Assembly (NCBI GenBank): GCA_963691705.1 | Contig: OY829543.1 | Coordinates: 28,543,523-28,607,522 of the forward strand | Origin: Viola odorata | Lineage: Eukaryota > Streptophyta > Magnoliopsida > Malpighiales > Violaceae | Reading direction: 5' to 3' | DNA: 64,000 nucleotides | In this document: one piece after another, positions 21,855-34,599 of the stretch | How positions within the stretch are numbered: the first letter of the stretch is position 1 | Layout: every line of letters starts with the position of its first letter | Translations under genes and position numbers: made by a program | Notes under the pieces: generated by a model | The model's input: the letters and a program-made list of their open reading frames with translations, nothing else | Told to the model about the DNA's origin: nothing | Databases searched by the model: none

Positions 21855-23745
21855 GTGAAGGGTGGTTTAGGGTTATTTCATGTAATAATTCCCAAGCCTA
21901 CTCTTCGCCCATGGGAGAAAATTCCTTGTCTTTTGAAGTCTACAGACTTATTTTCACATCATCGCTTTGAGTTACCTTTTAGTTATTTTCCAACTCTTTT
22001 CCATAGTACTGATGCATATCTCTCCTATGTAGGTACTATGTGTGACATTCGCAAAGGAATGGAGCGCGCAGATTCGAGGACGAATCCATTTGATGAGGGA
22101 GGAGATGATACGAGCATGAGGGCTCTCACTCGTATCCACGTGAAGACCTCATGGATAGGCCGCGCAAAACATGAGGAATGTCGGGCCAAGTCCTCGCAAA
22201 CCATAAAGACATGCGCGCACCTGGCGCGCAACCTTAGTATCCCATGAAGTCCCCGCGCCTAAGCCATCCGAGACCTTGCGCTAGCTCTCCAAGCCAATCT
22301 CTTCAAGCCCGCGGTCAAGGCCTTAACTAAAGGGTAGTTTAGGTTTATTTCATGTAATAATTCCCAAGCCTACTCTTCGCCCATGGGAGAAAAATCCTTG
22401 TCTTTTGAAGTCTACAGACTTATTTTCACATCATCGCTTTGAATTACCTTTTAGTAATTTTCCAACCCTTTTCCATAGTGCTTATGCATATCTCTCCTAT
22501 GTAGGTACTTTGTGTTACATTCGCAAAGGAATGGAGCCCGAAGATTCGAGGACGAATCCATTTGAAGAGGGAGGAGATGATACGAACATGAGGGCTCTCA
22601 CTCGTATCCACGTGAAGACCTCATGGATAGGCCGCGCAAGCCATGAGGAATGCCGCGCCAAGTCCTCGCAAACCATGAAGACATGCGTGCACCAGGCGCG
22701 CCCACCCTAGCATCCCATGAAGTCCCCGCGCCTAAGCCATCCGAGGCCTTGCGGTAGCTCTCCAAGCCAATCTCTTCAAGCCCGCGGTCAAGGCCTTAAG
22801 TGAAGAGTGGTTTAGGGTTATTTCATGTAATAATTCCCAAGCCTACTCTTCACCCATGGGAGAAAATTCCTTGTGTTTCGAAGTCTACAGACTTATTTTC
22901 CCATCATCGCTTTGAGTTACGTTTTAGTTATTTTCCAACTTTTTTCCATAGTGCTGATGCATATCTCTTCTATGTAGGTACTTTGTGTGACATTCGCAAA
23001 GGAATGGAGCGCGCAGATTCGAGAACGAATCTATTTGAAGAGGGAGTAGATGATACGAACATGAGGGCTCTCACTCGTATCCACGTGAAGACCTCACGGA
23101 TAGGCCGCGCCAGCCGTGAGGAATGCCGCGCCAAGTCCTCGCAAACCATGAAGTCATGCGCGCACCAGGCGCGCCAACCCTAGCATCCCATGAAGTCCCC
23201 ACGCCTAAGCCATCCGAGGCCTTGCGCTAGCTCTCCAAGCCAATCTCTTCAAGCCCGCGGTCAAGGCCTTAAGTGAAGGGTGGTTTAGGGTTATTTCATG
23301 TAATAATTCCCAAGCCTACTCTTCGCCCATGGGAGAAAATTCCTTGTGTTTTGAAGTCTACAGACTTATTTTCCCATCATCGCTTTGAGTTACCTTTTAG
23401 TTATTTTCCAACTCTTTTCCATAGTGCTGATGCATATCTCTTCTATATAGGTACTTTGTGTGACATTCGCAAAGGAATGGAGCGCGCAGATTCGCGAACG
23501 AATCTATTTGAAGAGGGAGTAGATGATACGAACATGAGGGCTCTCACTCGTATCCACGTGAAGACCTCACGGATAGGCCGCGCCAGCCGTGAGGAATGCC
23601 GCGCCAAGTCCTCGCAAACCATGAAGTCATGAGCGCACCAGGCGCGCCAACCCTAGCATCCCATGAAGTCCCCACGCCTAAGCCATCCGAGGCCTTGCGC
23701 TAGCTCTCCAAGCCAATCTCTTCAAGCCCGCGGTCAAATCCTTAA

Positions 23746-24691
23746 GTGAAGGGTGGTTTAGGGTTATTTCATGTAATAATTCCCAAGCCTACTCTTCGCC
23801 CATGGGAGAAAAATCCTTGTCTTTTGAAGTCTACAGACTTATTTTCACATCATCGCTTTGAATTACCTTTTAGTAATTTTCCAACCCTTTTCCATAGTGC
23901 TTATGCATATCTCTCCTATGTAGGTACTTTGTGTTACATTCGCAAAGGAATGGAGCCCGAAGATTCGAGGACGAATCCATTTGAAGAGGGAGGAGATGAT
24001 ACGAACATGAGGGCTCTCACTCGTATCCACGTGAAGACCTCATGGATAGGCCGCGCAAGCCATGAGGAATGCCGCGCCAAGTCCTCGCAAACCATGAAGA
24101 CATGCGTGCACCAGGCGCGCCCACCCTAGCATCCCATGAAGTCCCCGCGCCTAAGCCATCCGAGGCCTTGCGGTAGCTCTCCAAGCCAATCTCTTCAAGC
24201 CCGCGGTCAAGGCCTTAAGTGAAGGGTGGTTTAGGGTTATTTCATGTAATAATTCCCAAGCCTACTCTTCACCCATGGGAGAAAATTCCTTGTGTTTCGA
24301 AGTCTACAGACTTATTTTCCCATCATCGCTTTGAGTTACGCTTTAGTTAGTTTCCAACTTTTTTCCATAGTGCTGATGCATATCTCTTCTATGTAGGTAC
24401 TTTGTGTGACATTCGCAAAGGAATGGAGCGCGCAGATTCGAGAATGAATCCATTTGAAGAGGGAGTAGATGATACGAGCATGAGGGCTCTCACTTGTATC
24501 CACGTGAAGACCTCACGGATAGGCTGCGCCAGCCGTGAGGAATGCCGCGCCAAGTCCTCGCAAACCATGAAGTCATGCGCTCACCAGGCGCGCCAACCCT
24601 AGCATCCCATGAAGTCCCCACGCCTAAGCCATCCGAGGCCTTGCGCTAGCTATCCAAGCCAATCTCTTCAAGCCCGCGGTCAAAGCCTTAA
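23746..24691 (+). repeat. Composite dimer from an in-register insertion (B''/C then B'/B'')
   Basis: In the preceding octamers, B' is followed by one B''. Here a B'' opening (CAAATCCTTAAGTGAAGG) changes into the body of class C from earlier in the same HOR (CCCGAAGATT, GGCGCGCCCACC). It is followed by the B' front with CACCCATGGG and GTTTCGAAG, which changes back to B'' at TTACGCTTTAG (24341). Breakpoints lie about 23763-23811 and 24298-24341. The net gain is exactly one 473-bp monomer. The same composite is at 27994-28939. Confidence 0.85.
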
Positions 24692-25164
24692 GTGAAGGGT
24701 GGTTTAGGGTTATTTCATGTAATAATTCCCAAGCCTACTCTTCGCCCATGGGAGAAAAATCCTTGTCTTTTGAAGTCTACAGACGTATTTTCACATCATC
24801 GCTTTGAATTACCTTTTACTTATTTTCCAACCCTTTTCCATAGTGCTGATGCATATCTCTCCTATGTAGGTACTTTGTGTGACATTCGCAAAGGAATGGA
24901 GCGCGCAGATTCGAGAACGAATCTATTTGAAGAGGGAGTAGATGATACGAACATGAGGGCTCTCACTCGTATCCACGTGAAGACCTCATGGATAGGCCGC
25001 GCAAGCCATGAGGAATGTCGCGCCAAGTCCTCGCAAAGCATGAAGACATGCGTGCACCAGGCGCGGCAACCCTAGCATCCCATGAAGTCCCCGCGCCTAA
25101 GCCATCCGAGGCCTTGCGGTAGCTCTCCAAGCCAATCTCTTCAAGCCCGCGGTCAAGGCCTTAT
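24692..25164 (+). repeat. Class D monomer with a short B-like conversion patch
   Basis: Its left flank carries TTTTACTTATTTT and ACAGACGTATT, both shared only with the Dfs monomer at the matching place in the next HOR (28940). Bases about 24903-24940 are class B (GGAGCGCGC, GAGAACGAATCTATT, GGGAGTAG). After that the sequence is class D again. The 1-bp deletion is therefore absent in this copy. The patch is about 40 bp between informative sites. Confidence 0.85.
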
Positions 25165-26102
25165 GTGAAGGGTGGTTTAGGGTTATTTCATGTAATAATT
25201 CCCAAGCCTACTCTTCGCCCATGGGAGAAAATTCCTTGTGTTTTGAAGTCTACAGACTTATTTTCCCATCATCGCTTTGAGTTACCTTTTAGTTATTTTC
25301 CAACTCTTTTCCATAGTGCTGATGCATATCTCTTCTATGTGGGTACTTTGTGTGACATTCGCAAAGGAATGGAGCGCGCAGATTCGAGAACGAATCTATT
25401 TGAAGAGGGAGTAGATGATACGAACATGAGGGCTCTCACTCGTATCCACGTGAAGACCTCACGGATAGGCCGCGCCAGCCGTGAGGAATGCCGCGCCAAG
25501 TCCTCGCAAACCATGGAGTCATGCGCGCACCAGGCGCACCAACCCTAGCATCCCATGCCCCACGCCTAAGCCATCCGAGGCCTTGCGCTAGCTCTCCAAG
25601 CCAATCTCTTCAAGCCCGCGGTCAAAGCTTTAAGTGAAGGGTGGTTTAGGGTTATTTCATGTAATAATTCCCAAGCCTACTCTTCGCCCATGGGAGAAAA
25701 TTCCTTGTCTTTTGAAGTCTACAGACTTATTTTCACATCATCGCTTTGAGTTACCTTTTAGTTATTTTCCAACTCTTTTCCATAGTGCTGATGCATATCT
25801 CTTCTATGTAGGTACTTTGTGTGACATTCGCAAAGGAATGGAGCGCGCAGATTCGAGAACGAATCTATTTGAAGAGGGAGTAGATGATACGAACATGAGG
25901 GCTCTCACTCGTATCCACGTGAAGACCTCACGGATAGGCCGCGCCAGCCGTGAGGAATGCCACGCCAAGTCCTCGCAAACCATGAAGTCATGCGCGCACC
26001 AGGCGCACCAACCCTAGCATCCCATGCCCCACGCCTAAGCCATCCGAGGCCTTGCGCTAGCTCTCCAAGCCAATCTCTTCAAGCCCGCGGTCAAAGCTTT
26101 AA

Positions 26103-29100
26103 GTGAAGGGTGGTTTAGGGTTATTTCATGTAATAATTCCCAAGCCTACTCTTCGCCCATGGGAGAAAATTCCTTGTCTTTTGAAGTCTACAGACTTATT
26201 TTCACATCATCGCTTTGAGTTACCTTTTAGTTATTTTCCAACTCTTTTCCATAGTACTGATGCATATCTCTCCTATGTAGGTACTATGTGTGACATTCGC
26301 AAAGGAATGGAGCGCGCAGATTCGAGGACGAATCCATTTGATGAGGGAGGAGATGATACGAGCATGAGGGCTCTCACTCGTATCCACGTGAAGACCTCAT
26401 GGATAGGCCGCGCAAAACATGAGGAATGTCGGGCCAAGTCCTCGCAAACCATAAAGACATGCGCGCACCTGGCGCGCAACCTTAGTATCCCATGAAGTCC
26501 CCGCGCCTAAGCCATCCGAGACCTTGCGCTAGCTCTCCAAGCCAATCTCTTCAAGCCCGCGGTCAAGGCCTTAACTAAAGGGTAGTTTAGGTTTATTTCA
26601 TGTAATAATTCCCAAGCCTACTCTTCGCCCATGGGAGAAAAATCCTTGTCTTTTGAAGTCTACAGACTTATTTTCACATCATCGCTTTGAATTACCTTTT
26701 AGTAATTTTCCAACCCTTTTCCATAGTGCTTATGCATATCTCTCCTATGTAGGTACTTTGTGTTACATTCGCAAAGGAATGGAGCCCGAAGATTCGAGGA
26801 CGAATCCATTTGAAGAGGGAGGAGATGATACGAACATGAGGGCTCTCACTCGTATCCACGTGAAGACCTCATGGATAGGCCGCGCAAGCCATGAGGAATG
26901 CCGCGCCAAGTCCTCGCAAACCATGAAGACATGCGTGCACCAGGCGCGCCCACCCTAGCATCCCATGAAGTCCCCGCGCCTAAGCCATCCGAGGCCTTGC
27001 GGTAGCTCTCCAAGCCAATCTCTTCAAGCCCGCGGTCAAGGCCTTAAGTGAAGAGTGGTTTAGGGTTATTTCATGTAATAATTCCCAAGCCTACTCTTCA
27101 CCCATGGGAGAAAATTCCTTGTGTTTCGAAGTCTACAGACTTATTTTCCCATCATCGCTTTGAGTTACGTTTTAGTTATTTTCCAACTTTTTTCCATAGT
27201 GCTGATGCATATCTCTTCTATGTAGGTACTTTGTGTGACATTCGCAAAGGAATGGAGCGCGCAGATTCGAGAACGAATCTATTTGAAGAGGGAGTAGATG
27301 ATACGAACATGAGGGCTCTCACTCGTATCCACGTGAAGACCTCACGGATAGGCCGCGCCAGCCGTGAGGAATGCCGCGCCAAGTCCTCGCAAACCATGAA
27401 GTCATGCGCGCACCAGGCGCGCCAACCCTAGCATCCCATGAAGTCCCCACGCCTAAGCCATCCGAGGCCTTGCGCTAGCTCTCCAAGCCAATCTCTTCAA
27501 GCCCGCGGTCAAGGCCTTAAGTGAAGGGTGGTTTAGGGTTATTTCATGTAATAATTCCCAAGCCTACTCTTCGCCCATGGGAGAAAATTCCTTGTGTTTT
27601 GAAGTCTACAGACTTATTTTCCCATCATCGCTTTGAGTTACCTTTTAGTTATTTTCCAACTCTTTTCCATAGTGCTGATGCATATCTCTTCTATATAGGT
27701 ACTTTGTGTGACATTCGCAAAGGAATGGAGCGCGCAGATTCGCGAACGAATCTATTTGAAGAGGGAGTAGATGATACGAACATGAGGGCTCTCACTCGTA
27801 TCCACGTGAAGACCTCACGGATAGGCCGCGCCAGCCGTGAGGAATGCCGCGCCAAGTCCTCGCAAACCATGAAGTCATGAGCGCACCAGGCGCGCCAACC
27901 CTAGCATCCCATGAAGTCCCCACGCCTAAGCCATCCGAGGCCTTGCGCTAGCTCTCCAAGCCAATCTCTTCAAGCCCGCGGTCAAATCCTTAAGTGAAGG
28001 GTGGTTTAGGGTTATTTCATGTAATAATTCCCAAGCCTACTCTTCGCCCATGGGAGAAAAATCCTTGTCTTTTGAAGTCTACAGACTTATTTTCACATCA
28101 TCGCTTTGAATTACCTTTTAGTAATTTTCCAACCCTTTTCCATAGTGCTTATGCATATCTCTCCTATGTAGGTACTTTGTGTTACATTCGCAAAGGAATG
28201 GAGCCCGAAGATTCGAGGACGAATCCATTTGAAGAGGGAGGAGATGATACGAACATGAGGGCTCTCACTCGTATCCACGTGAAGACCTCATGGATAGGCC
28301 GCGCAAGCCATGAGGAATGCCGCGCCAAGTCCTCGCAAACCATGAAGACATGCGTGCACCAGGCGCGCCCACCCTAGCATCCCATGAAGTCCCCGCGCCT
28401 AAGCCATCCGAGGCCTTGCGGTAGCTCTCCAAGCCAATCTCTTCAAGCCCGCGGTCAAGGCCTTAAGTGAAGGGTGGTTTAGGGTTATTTCATGTAATAA
28501 TTCCCAAGCCTACTCTTCACCCATGGGAGAAAATTCCTTGTGTTTCGAAGTCTACAGACTTATTTTCCCATCATCGCTTTGAGTTACGCTTTAGTTAGTT
28601 TCCAACTTTTTTCCATAGTGCTGATGCATATCTCTTCTATGTAGGTACTTTGTGTGACATTCGCAAAGGAATGGAGCGCGCAGATTCGAGAATGAATCCA
28701 TTTGAAGAGGGAGTAGATGATACGAGCATGAGGGCTCTCACTTGTATCCACGTGAAGACCTCACGGATAGGCTGCGCCAGCCGTGAGGAATGCCGCGCCA
28801 AGTCCTCGCAAACCATGAAGTCATGCGCTCACCAGGCGCGCCAACCCTAGCATCCCATGAAGTCCCCACGCCTAAGCCATCCGAGGCCTTGCGCTAGCTA
28901 TCCAAGCCAATCTCTTCAAGCCCGCGGTCAAAGCCTTAAGTGAAGGGTGGTTTAGGGTTATTTCATGTAATAATTCCCAAGCCTACTCTTCGCCCATGGG
29001 AGAAAAATCCTTGTCTTTTGAAGTCTACAGACGTATTTTCACATCATCGCTTTGAATTACCTTTTACTTATTTTCCAACCCTTTTCCATAGTGCTGATGC

Positions 29101-30822
29101 ATATCTCTCCTATGTAGGTACTTTGTGTGACATTCGCAAAGGAATGGAGCCCGCAGATTCGAGGACAAATCCATTTGAAGAGGAGGAGATGATACGAACA
29201 TGAGGGCTCTCACTCGTATCCACGTGAAGACCTCATGGATAGGCCGCGCAAGCCATGAGGAATGTCGCGCCAAGTCCTCGCAAAGCATGAAGACATGCGT
29301 GCACCAGGCGCGGCAACCCTAGCATCCCATGAAGTCCCCGCGCCTAAGCCATCCGAGGCCTTGCGGTAGCTCTCCAAGCCAATCTCTTCAAGCCCGCGGT
29401 CAAGGCCTTATGTGAAGGGTGGTTTAGGGTTATTTCATGTAATAATTCCCAAGCCTACTCTTCGCCCATGGGAGAAAATTCCTTGTGTTTTGAAGTCTAC
29501 AGACTTATTTTCCCATCATCGCTTTGAGTTACCTTTTAGTTATTTTCCAACTCTTTTCCATAGTGCTGATGCATATCTCTTCTATGTGGGTACTTTGTGT
29601 GACATTCGCAAAGGAATGGAGCGCGCAGATTCGAGAACGAATCTATTTGAAGAGGGAGTAGATGATACGAACATGAGGGCTCTCACTCGTATCCACGTGA
29701 AGACCTCACGGATAGGCCGCGCCAGCCGTGAGGAATGCCGCGCCAAGTCCTCGCAAACCATGGAGTCATGCGCGCACCAGGCGCACCAACCCTAGCATCC
29801 CATGCCCCACGCCTAAGCCATCCGAGGCCTTGCGCTAGCTCTCCAAGCCAATCTCTTCAAGCCCGCGGTCAAAGCTTTAAGTGAAGGGTGGTTTAGGGTT
29901 ATTTCATGTAATAATTCCCAAGCCTACTCTTCGCCCATGGGAGAAAATTCCTTGTCTTTTGAAGTCTACAGACTTATTTTCACATCATCGCTTTGAGTTA
30001 CCTTTTAGTTATTTTCCAACTCTTTTCCATAGTGCTGATGCATATCTCTTCTATGTAGGTACTTTGTGTGACATTCGCAAAGGAATGGAGCGCGTAGATT
30101 CGAGAACGAATCTATTTGAAGAGGGAGTAGATGATACGAACATGAGGGCCCTCACTCGTATCCACGTGAAGACCTCACGGATAGGCCGCGCCAGCCGTGA
30201 GGAATGCCGCGCCAAGTCCTCGCAAACCATGAAGTCATGCGCGCACCAGGCGCGCCAACCCTAGCATCCCATGAAGTCCCCACGCCTAAGCCATCCGAGG
30301 CCTTGCGCTAGCTCTCCAAGCCAATCTCTTCAAGCCCGCGGTCAAAGCCTTAAGTTAAGGGTGGTTTAGGGTTATTTCATGTAATAATTCCCAAGCCTAC
30401 TCTTCGCCCATGGGAGAAAATTCCTTGTGTTTTGAAGTCTACAGACTTATTTTCCCATCATCGCTTTGAGTTACCTTTTAGTTATTTTCCAACTCTTTTC
30501 CATAGTGCTGATGCATATCTCTTCTATGTAGGTACTTTGTGTGACATTCGCAAAGGAATGGAGCGCGCAGATTCGAGAACGAATCTATTTGAAGAGGGAG
30601 TAGATGATACGAACATGAGGGCTCTCACTCGTATCCACGTGAAGACCTCACGGATAGGCCGCGCCAGCCGTGAGGAATGCCGCGCCAAGTCCTCGCAAAC
30701 CATGAAGTCATGCGCGCACCAGGCGCACCAACCCTAGCATCCCATGCCCCACGCCTAAGCCATCCGAGGCCTTGCGCTAGCTCTCCAAGCCAATCTCTTC
30801 AAGCCCGCGGTCAAAGCTTTAA
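26103..30822 (+). repeat. Decamer HOR, derived from the nonamer (4720 bp)
   Basis: It repeats 21855-26102 with the same private marks, but keeps the unpatched Dfs monomer at 28940. The A/B monomer at 29881 ends as B' (473 bp, GGCGCGCC). One extra B monomer at 30354 opens GTTAAGGG. Confidence 0.87.
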
Positions 30823-31294
30823 GTGAAGGGTGGTTTAGGGTTATTTCATGTAATAATTCCCAAGCCTACTCTTCGCCCATGGGAGAAAATTCCTTGTCTT
30901 TTGAAGTCTACAGACTTATTTTCACATCATCGCTTTGAGTTACCTTTTAGTTATTTTCCAAATCTTTTCCATAGTACTGATGCATATCTCTCCTATGTAG
31001 GTACTATGTGTGACATTCGCAAAGGAATGGAGCGCGCAGATTCGAGGACGAATCCATTTGATGAGGGACGAGATGATACGAGCATGAGGGCTCTCACTCG
31101 TATCCACGTGAAGACCTCATGGATTGGCCGCGCAAGACATGAGGAATGTCGGGCCAAGTCCTCGCAAACCATGAAGACATGCGCGCAGCTGGCGCTCAAC
31201 TTTAGTATCCCATGAAGTCCCCGCGCCTAAGCCATCCGAGACCTTGCGCTAGCTCTCCAAGCCAATCTCTTCAAGCCCGCGGTCAAGGCCTTAA

Positions 31295-31766
31295 GTAAAG
31301 GGTAGTTTAGGTTTATTTCATGTAATAATTCCCAAGCGTACTCTTCGCCCATGGGAGAAAAATCCTTGTCTTTTGAAGTCTACAGACTTATTTTCACATC
31401 ATCGCTTTGAATTACCTTTAGTTATTCTCCAACCCTTTTCCATAGTGCTTATGCATATCTCTCCTATGTAGGTACTTTGTGTGACATTCGCAAAGGAATG
31501 GAGCGCGCAGATTCGAGAACGAATCCATTTGAAGAGGGAGTAGATGATACGAGCATGAGGGCTCTCACTTGTATCCACGTGAAGACCTCACGGATAGGCC
31601 GCGCCAGCCGTGAGGAATGCCGCGCCAAGTCCTCGCAAACCATGAAGTCATGCGCGCACCAGGCGCGCCCACCCTAGCATCCCATGAAGTCCCCGCGCCT
31701 AAGCCATCCGAGGCCTTGCGGTAGCTCTCCAAGCCAATCTCTTCAAGCCCGCGGTCAAGGCCTTAA
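31295..31766 (+). repeat. C/B'' mosaic monomer with a 1-bp deletion
   Basis: ACCTTTTAGTTATT is shortened to ACCTTTAGTTATT near 31416-31420, and TTTTCC is changed to TTCTCC beside it. GCGTACTCTTC is shared with the related monomer at 36010, which lacks the deletion, so the deletion is younger than their duplication. Confidence 0.8.
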
Positions 31767-33180
31767 GTGAAGGGTGGTTTAGGGTTATTTCATGTAATAA
31801 TTCCCAAGCCTACTCTTCACCCATGGGAGAAAATTCCTTGTGTTTCGAAGTCTACAGACTTATTTTCCCATCATTGCTTTGAGTTACGTTTTAGTTATTT
31901 TCCAACTTTTTTCCATAGTGCTGATGCATATCTCTTCTATGTAGGTACTTTGTGTGACATTCGCAAAGGAATGGAGCGCGCAGATTCGAGAATGAATCCA
32001 TTTGAAGAGGGAGTAGATGATACGAGCATGAGGGCTCTCACTTGTATCCACGTGAAGACCTCACGGATAGGCTGCGCCAGCCGTGAGGAATGCCGCGCCA
32101 AGTCCTCGCAATCCATGAAGTCATGCGCTCACCAGGCGCGCCAACCCTAGCATCCCATGAAGTCCCCACGCCTAAGCCATCCGAGGCCTTGCGCTAGCTA
32201 TCCAAGCCAATCTCTTCAAGCCCGCGGTCAAAGCCTTAAGTGAAGGGTGGTTTAGGGTTATTTCATGAAATAATTCCCAAGCCTACTCTTCGCCCATGGG
32301 AGAAAAATCCTTGTCTTTTGAAGTCTACAGACGTATTTTCACATCATCGCTTTGAATTACCTTTTAGTTATTTTCCAACCCTTTTCCATAGTGCTGATGC
32401 ATATCTCTCCTATGTAGGTACTTTGTGTGACATTCGCAAAGGAATGGAGCCCGCAGATTCGAGGACAAATCCATTTGAAGAGGAGGAGATGATACGAACA
32501 TGAGGGCTCTCACTCGTATCCACGTGAAGACCTCATGGATAGGCCGCGCAAGCCATGAGGAATGTCGCGCCAAGTCCTCACAAAGCATGAAGACATGCGT
32601 GCACCAGGCGCGGCAACCCTAGCATCCCATGAAGTCCCCGCGCCTAAGCCATCCGAGGCATTGCGGTAGCTCTCCAAGCCAATCTCTTCAAGCCCGCGGT
32701 CAAGGCCTTATGTGAAGGGTGGTTTAGGGTTATTTCATGTAATAATTCCCAAGCCTACTCTTCGCCCATGGGAGAAAATTCCTTGTGTTTTGAAGTCTAC
32801 AGACTTATTTTCCCATCATCGCTTTGAGTTACCTTTTAGTTATTTTCCAACTCTTTTCCATAGTGCTGATGCATATCTCTTCTATGTAGGTACTTTGTGT
32901 GACATTCGCAAAGGAATGGAGCGCGCAGATTCGAGAACGAATCTATTTGAAGAGGGAGTAGATGATACGAACATGAGGGCTCTCACTCGTATCCACGTGA
33001 AGACCTCACGGATAGGCCGCGCCAGCCGTGAGGAATGCCGCGCCAAGTCCTCGCAAACCATGAAGTCATGCGCGCACCAGGCGCACCAACCCTAGCATCC
33101 CATGCCCCACGCCTAAGCCATCCGAGGCCTTGCGCTAGCTCTCCAAGCCAATCTCTTCAAGCCCGCGGTCAAAGCTTTAA

Positions 33181-33653
33181 GTGAAGGGTGGTTTAGGTTT
33201 AATTCATGTAATAATTCCCAAGCCTACTCTTCGCCCATGGGAGAAAAATCCTTGTCTTTTGAAGTCTACAGACTTATTTTCACATCATCGCTTTGAATTA
33301 CCTTTTAGTAATTTTCCAACCCTTTTCCATAGTGCTTATGCATATCTCTCCTATGTAGGTACTTTGTGTTACATTCGCAAAGGAATGGAGCCCGAAGATT
33401 CGAGGACGAATCCATTTGAAGAGGGAGGAGATGATACGAACATGAGGGCTCTCACTCGTATCCACGTGAAGACCTCATGGATAGGCCGCGCAAGCCATGA
33501 GGAATGCCGAGCCAAGTCCTCGCAAACCATGAAGACATGCGTGCACCAGGCGCGCCCACCCTAGCATCCCATGAAGTCCCCGCGCCTAAGCCATCCGAGG
33601 CCTTGCGGTAGCTCTCCAAGCCAATCTCTTCAAGCCCGCGGTCAAGGCCTTAA
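33181..33653 (+). repeat. Mosaic monomer with a transitional opening
   Basis: The opening GTGAAGGGTGGTTTAGGTTT starts like classes A, B and D and ends like class C, followed by AATTCATG. This places the exchange inside the first 20 bp. The rest is class C of the domain II type (CCCGAAGATT, GGCGCGCCCACC). Confidence 0.8.
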
Positions 33654-34126
33654 GTGAAGGGTGGTTTAGGGTTATTTCATGTAATAATTCCCAAGCCTAC
33701 TCTTCGCCCATGGGAGAAAATTCCTTGTGTTTTGAAGTCTACAGACTTATTTTCCCATCATCGCTTTGAGTTACCTTTTAGTTATTTTCCAACTCTTTTC
33801 CATAGTGCTGATGCATATCTCTTCTATGTAGGTACTTTGTGTGACATTCGCAAAGGAATGGAGCGCGCAGATTCGAGAATGAATCCATTTGAAGAGGGAG
33901 TAGATGATACGAGCATGAGGGCTCTCACTTGTATCCACGTGAAGACCTCACGGATAGGCTGCGCCAGCCGTGAGGAATGCCGCGCCAAGTCCTCGCAAAC
34001 CATGAAGTCATGCGCTCACCAGGCGCGCCAACCCTAGCATCCCATGAAGTCCCCACGCCTAAGCCATCCGAGGCCTTGCGCTAGCTATCCAAGCCAATCT
34101 CTTCAAGCCCGCGGTCAAAGCCTTAA

Positions 34127-34599
34127 GTGAAGGGTGGTTTAGGGTTATTTCATGTAATAATTCCCAAGCCTACTCTTCGCCCATGGGAGAAAATTCCTTG
34201 TGTTTTGAAGTCTACAGACTTATTTTCCCATCATCGCTTTGAGTTACCTTTTAGTTATTTTCCAACTCTTTTCCATAGTGCTGATGCATATCTCTTCTAT
34301 GTAGGTACTTTGTGTGACATTCGCAAAGGAATGGAGCGCGCAGATTCGAGAACGAATCTATTTGAAGAGGGAGTAGATGATACGAACATGAGGGCTCTCA
34401 CTCGTATCCACGTGAAGACCTCATGGATAGGCCGCGCAAGCCATGAGGAATGTCGCGCCAAGTCCTCGCAAAGCATGAAGACATGCGTGCACCAGGCGCG
34501 GCAACCCTAGCATCCCATGAAGTCCCCGCGCCTAAGCCATCCGAGGCCTTGCGGTAGCTCTCCAAGCCAATCTCTTCAAGCCCGCGGTCAAGGCCTTAT
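34127..34599 (+). repeat. B'/D mosaic monomer
   Basis: Class B' up to GATACGAACATGAGG, then class D (CCTCATGG, GAATGTCGCG, GCAAAGCATG). The switch lies between about 34380 and 34423. The neighbour at 33654 is a separate B'/B'' mosaic. Confidence 0.8.

Larger units (their letters stand above)
21855..26102 (+). repeat. Nonamer HOR, copy 1 (4248 bp)
   Basis: The octamer plus one monomer: A, C, B', B', B''/C, B'/B'', D(patch), B, A/B. New marks against the octamer are CGCAAAACATGAGG in A, CATGAGCGC (a stop in the chance frame) in the second B', and TTTTACTTATTTT in D. Confidence 0.88.
14307..30822 (+). repeat. Array domain II: 35 monomers, octamer to decamer HOR
   Basis: Monomer starts and classes: 14307 A, 14779 C, 15252 B', 15725 B', 16198 B'', 16671 D with 1-bp deletion (Dfs), 17143 B, 17612 A/B, 18081 A, 18553 C, 19026 B', 19499 B', 19972 B'', 20445 Dfs, 20917 B, 21386 A/B, 21855 A, 22327 C, 22800 B', 23273 B', 23746 B''/C, 24219 B'/B'', 24692 D with B-like patch, 25165 B, 25634 A/B, 26103 A, 26575 C, 27048 B', 27521 B', 27994 B''/C, 28467 B'/B'', 28940 Dfs, 29412 B, 29881 A/B', 30354 B. 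Domain-specific marks are CCATAAAGAC in class A, TTAACTAAAGG and CCCGAAGATT in class C, and GTGGGTAC in class B. Confidence 0.93.
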
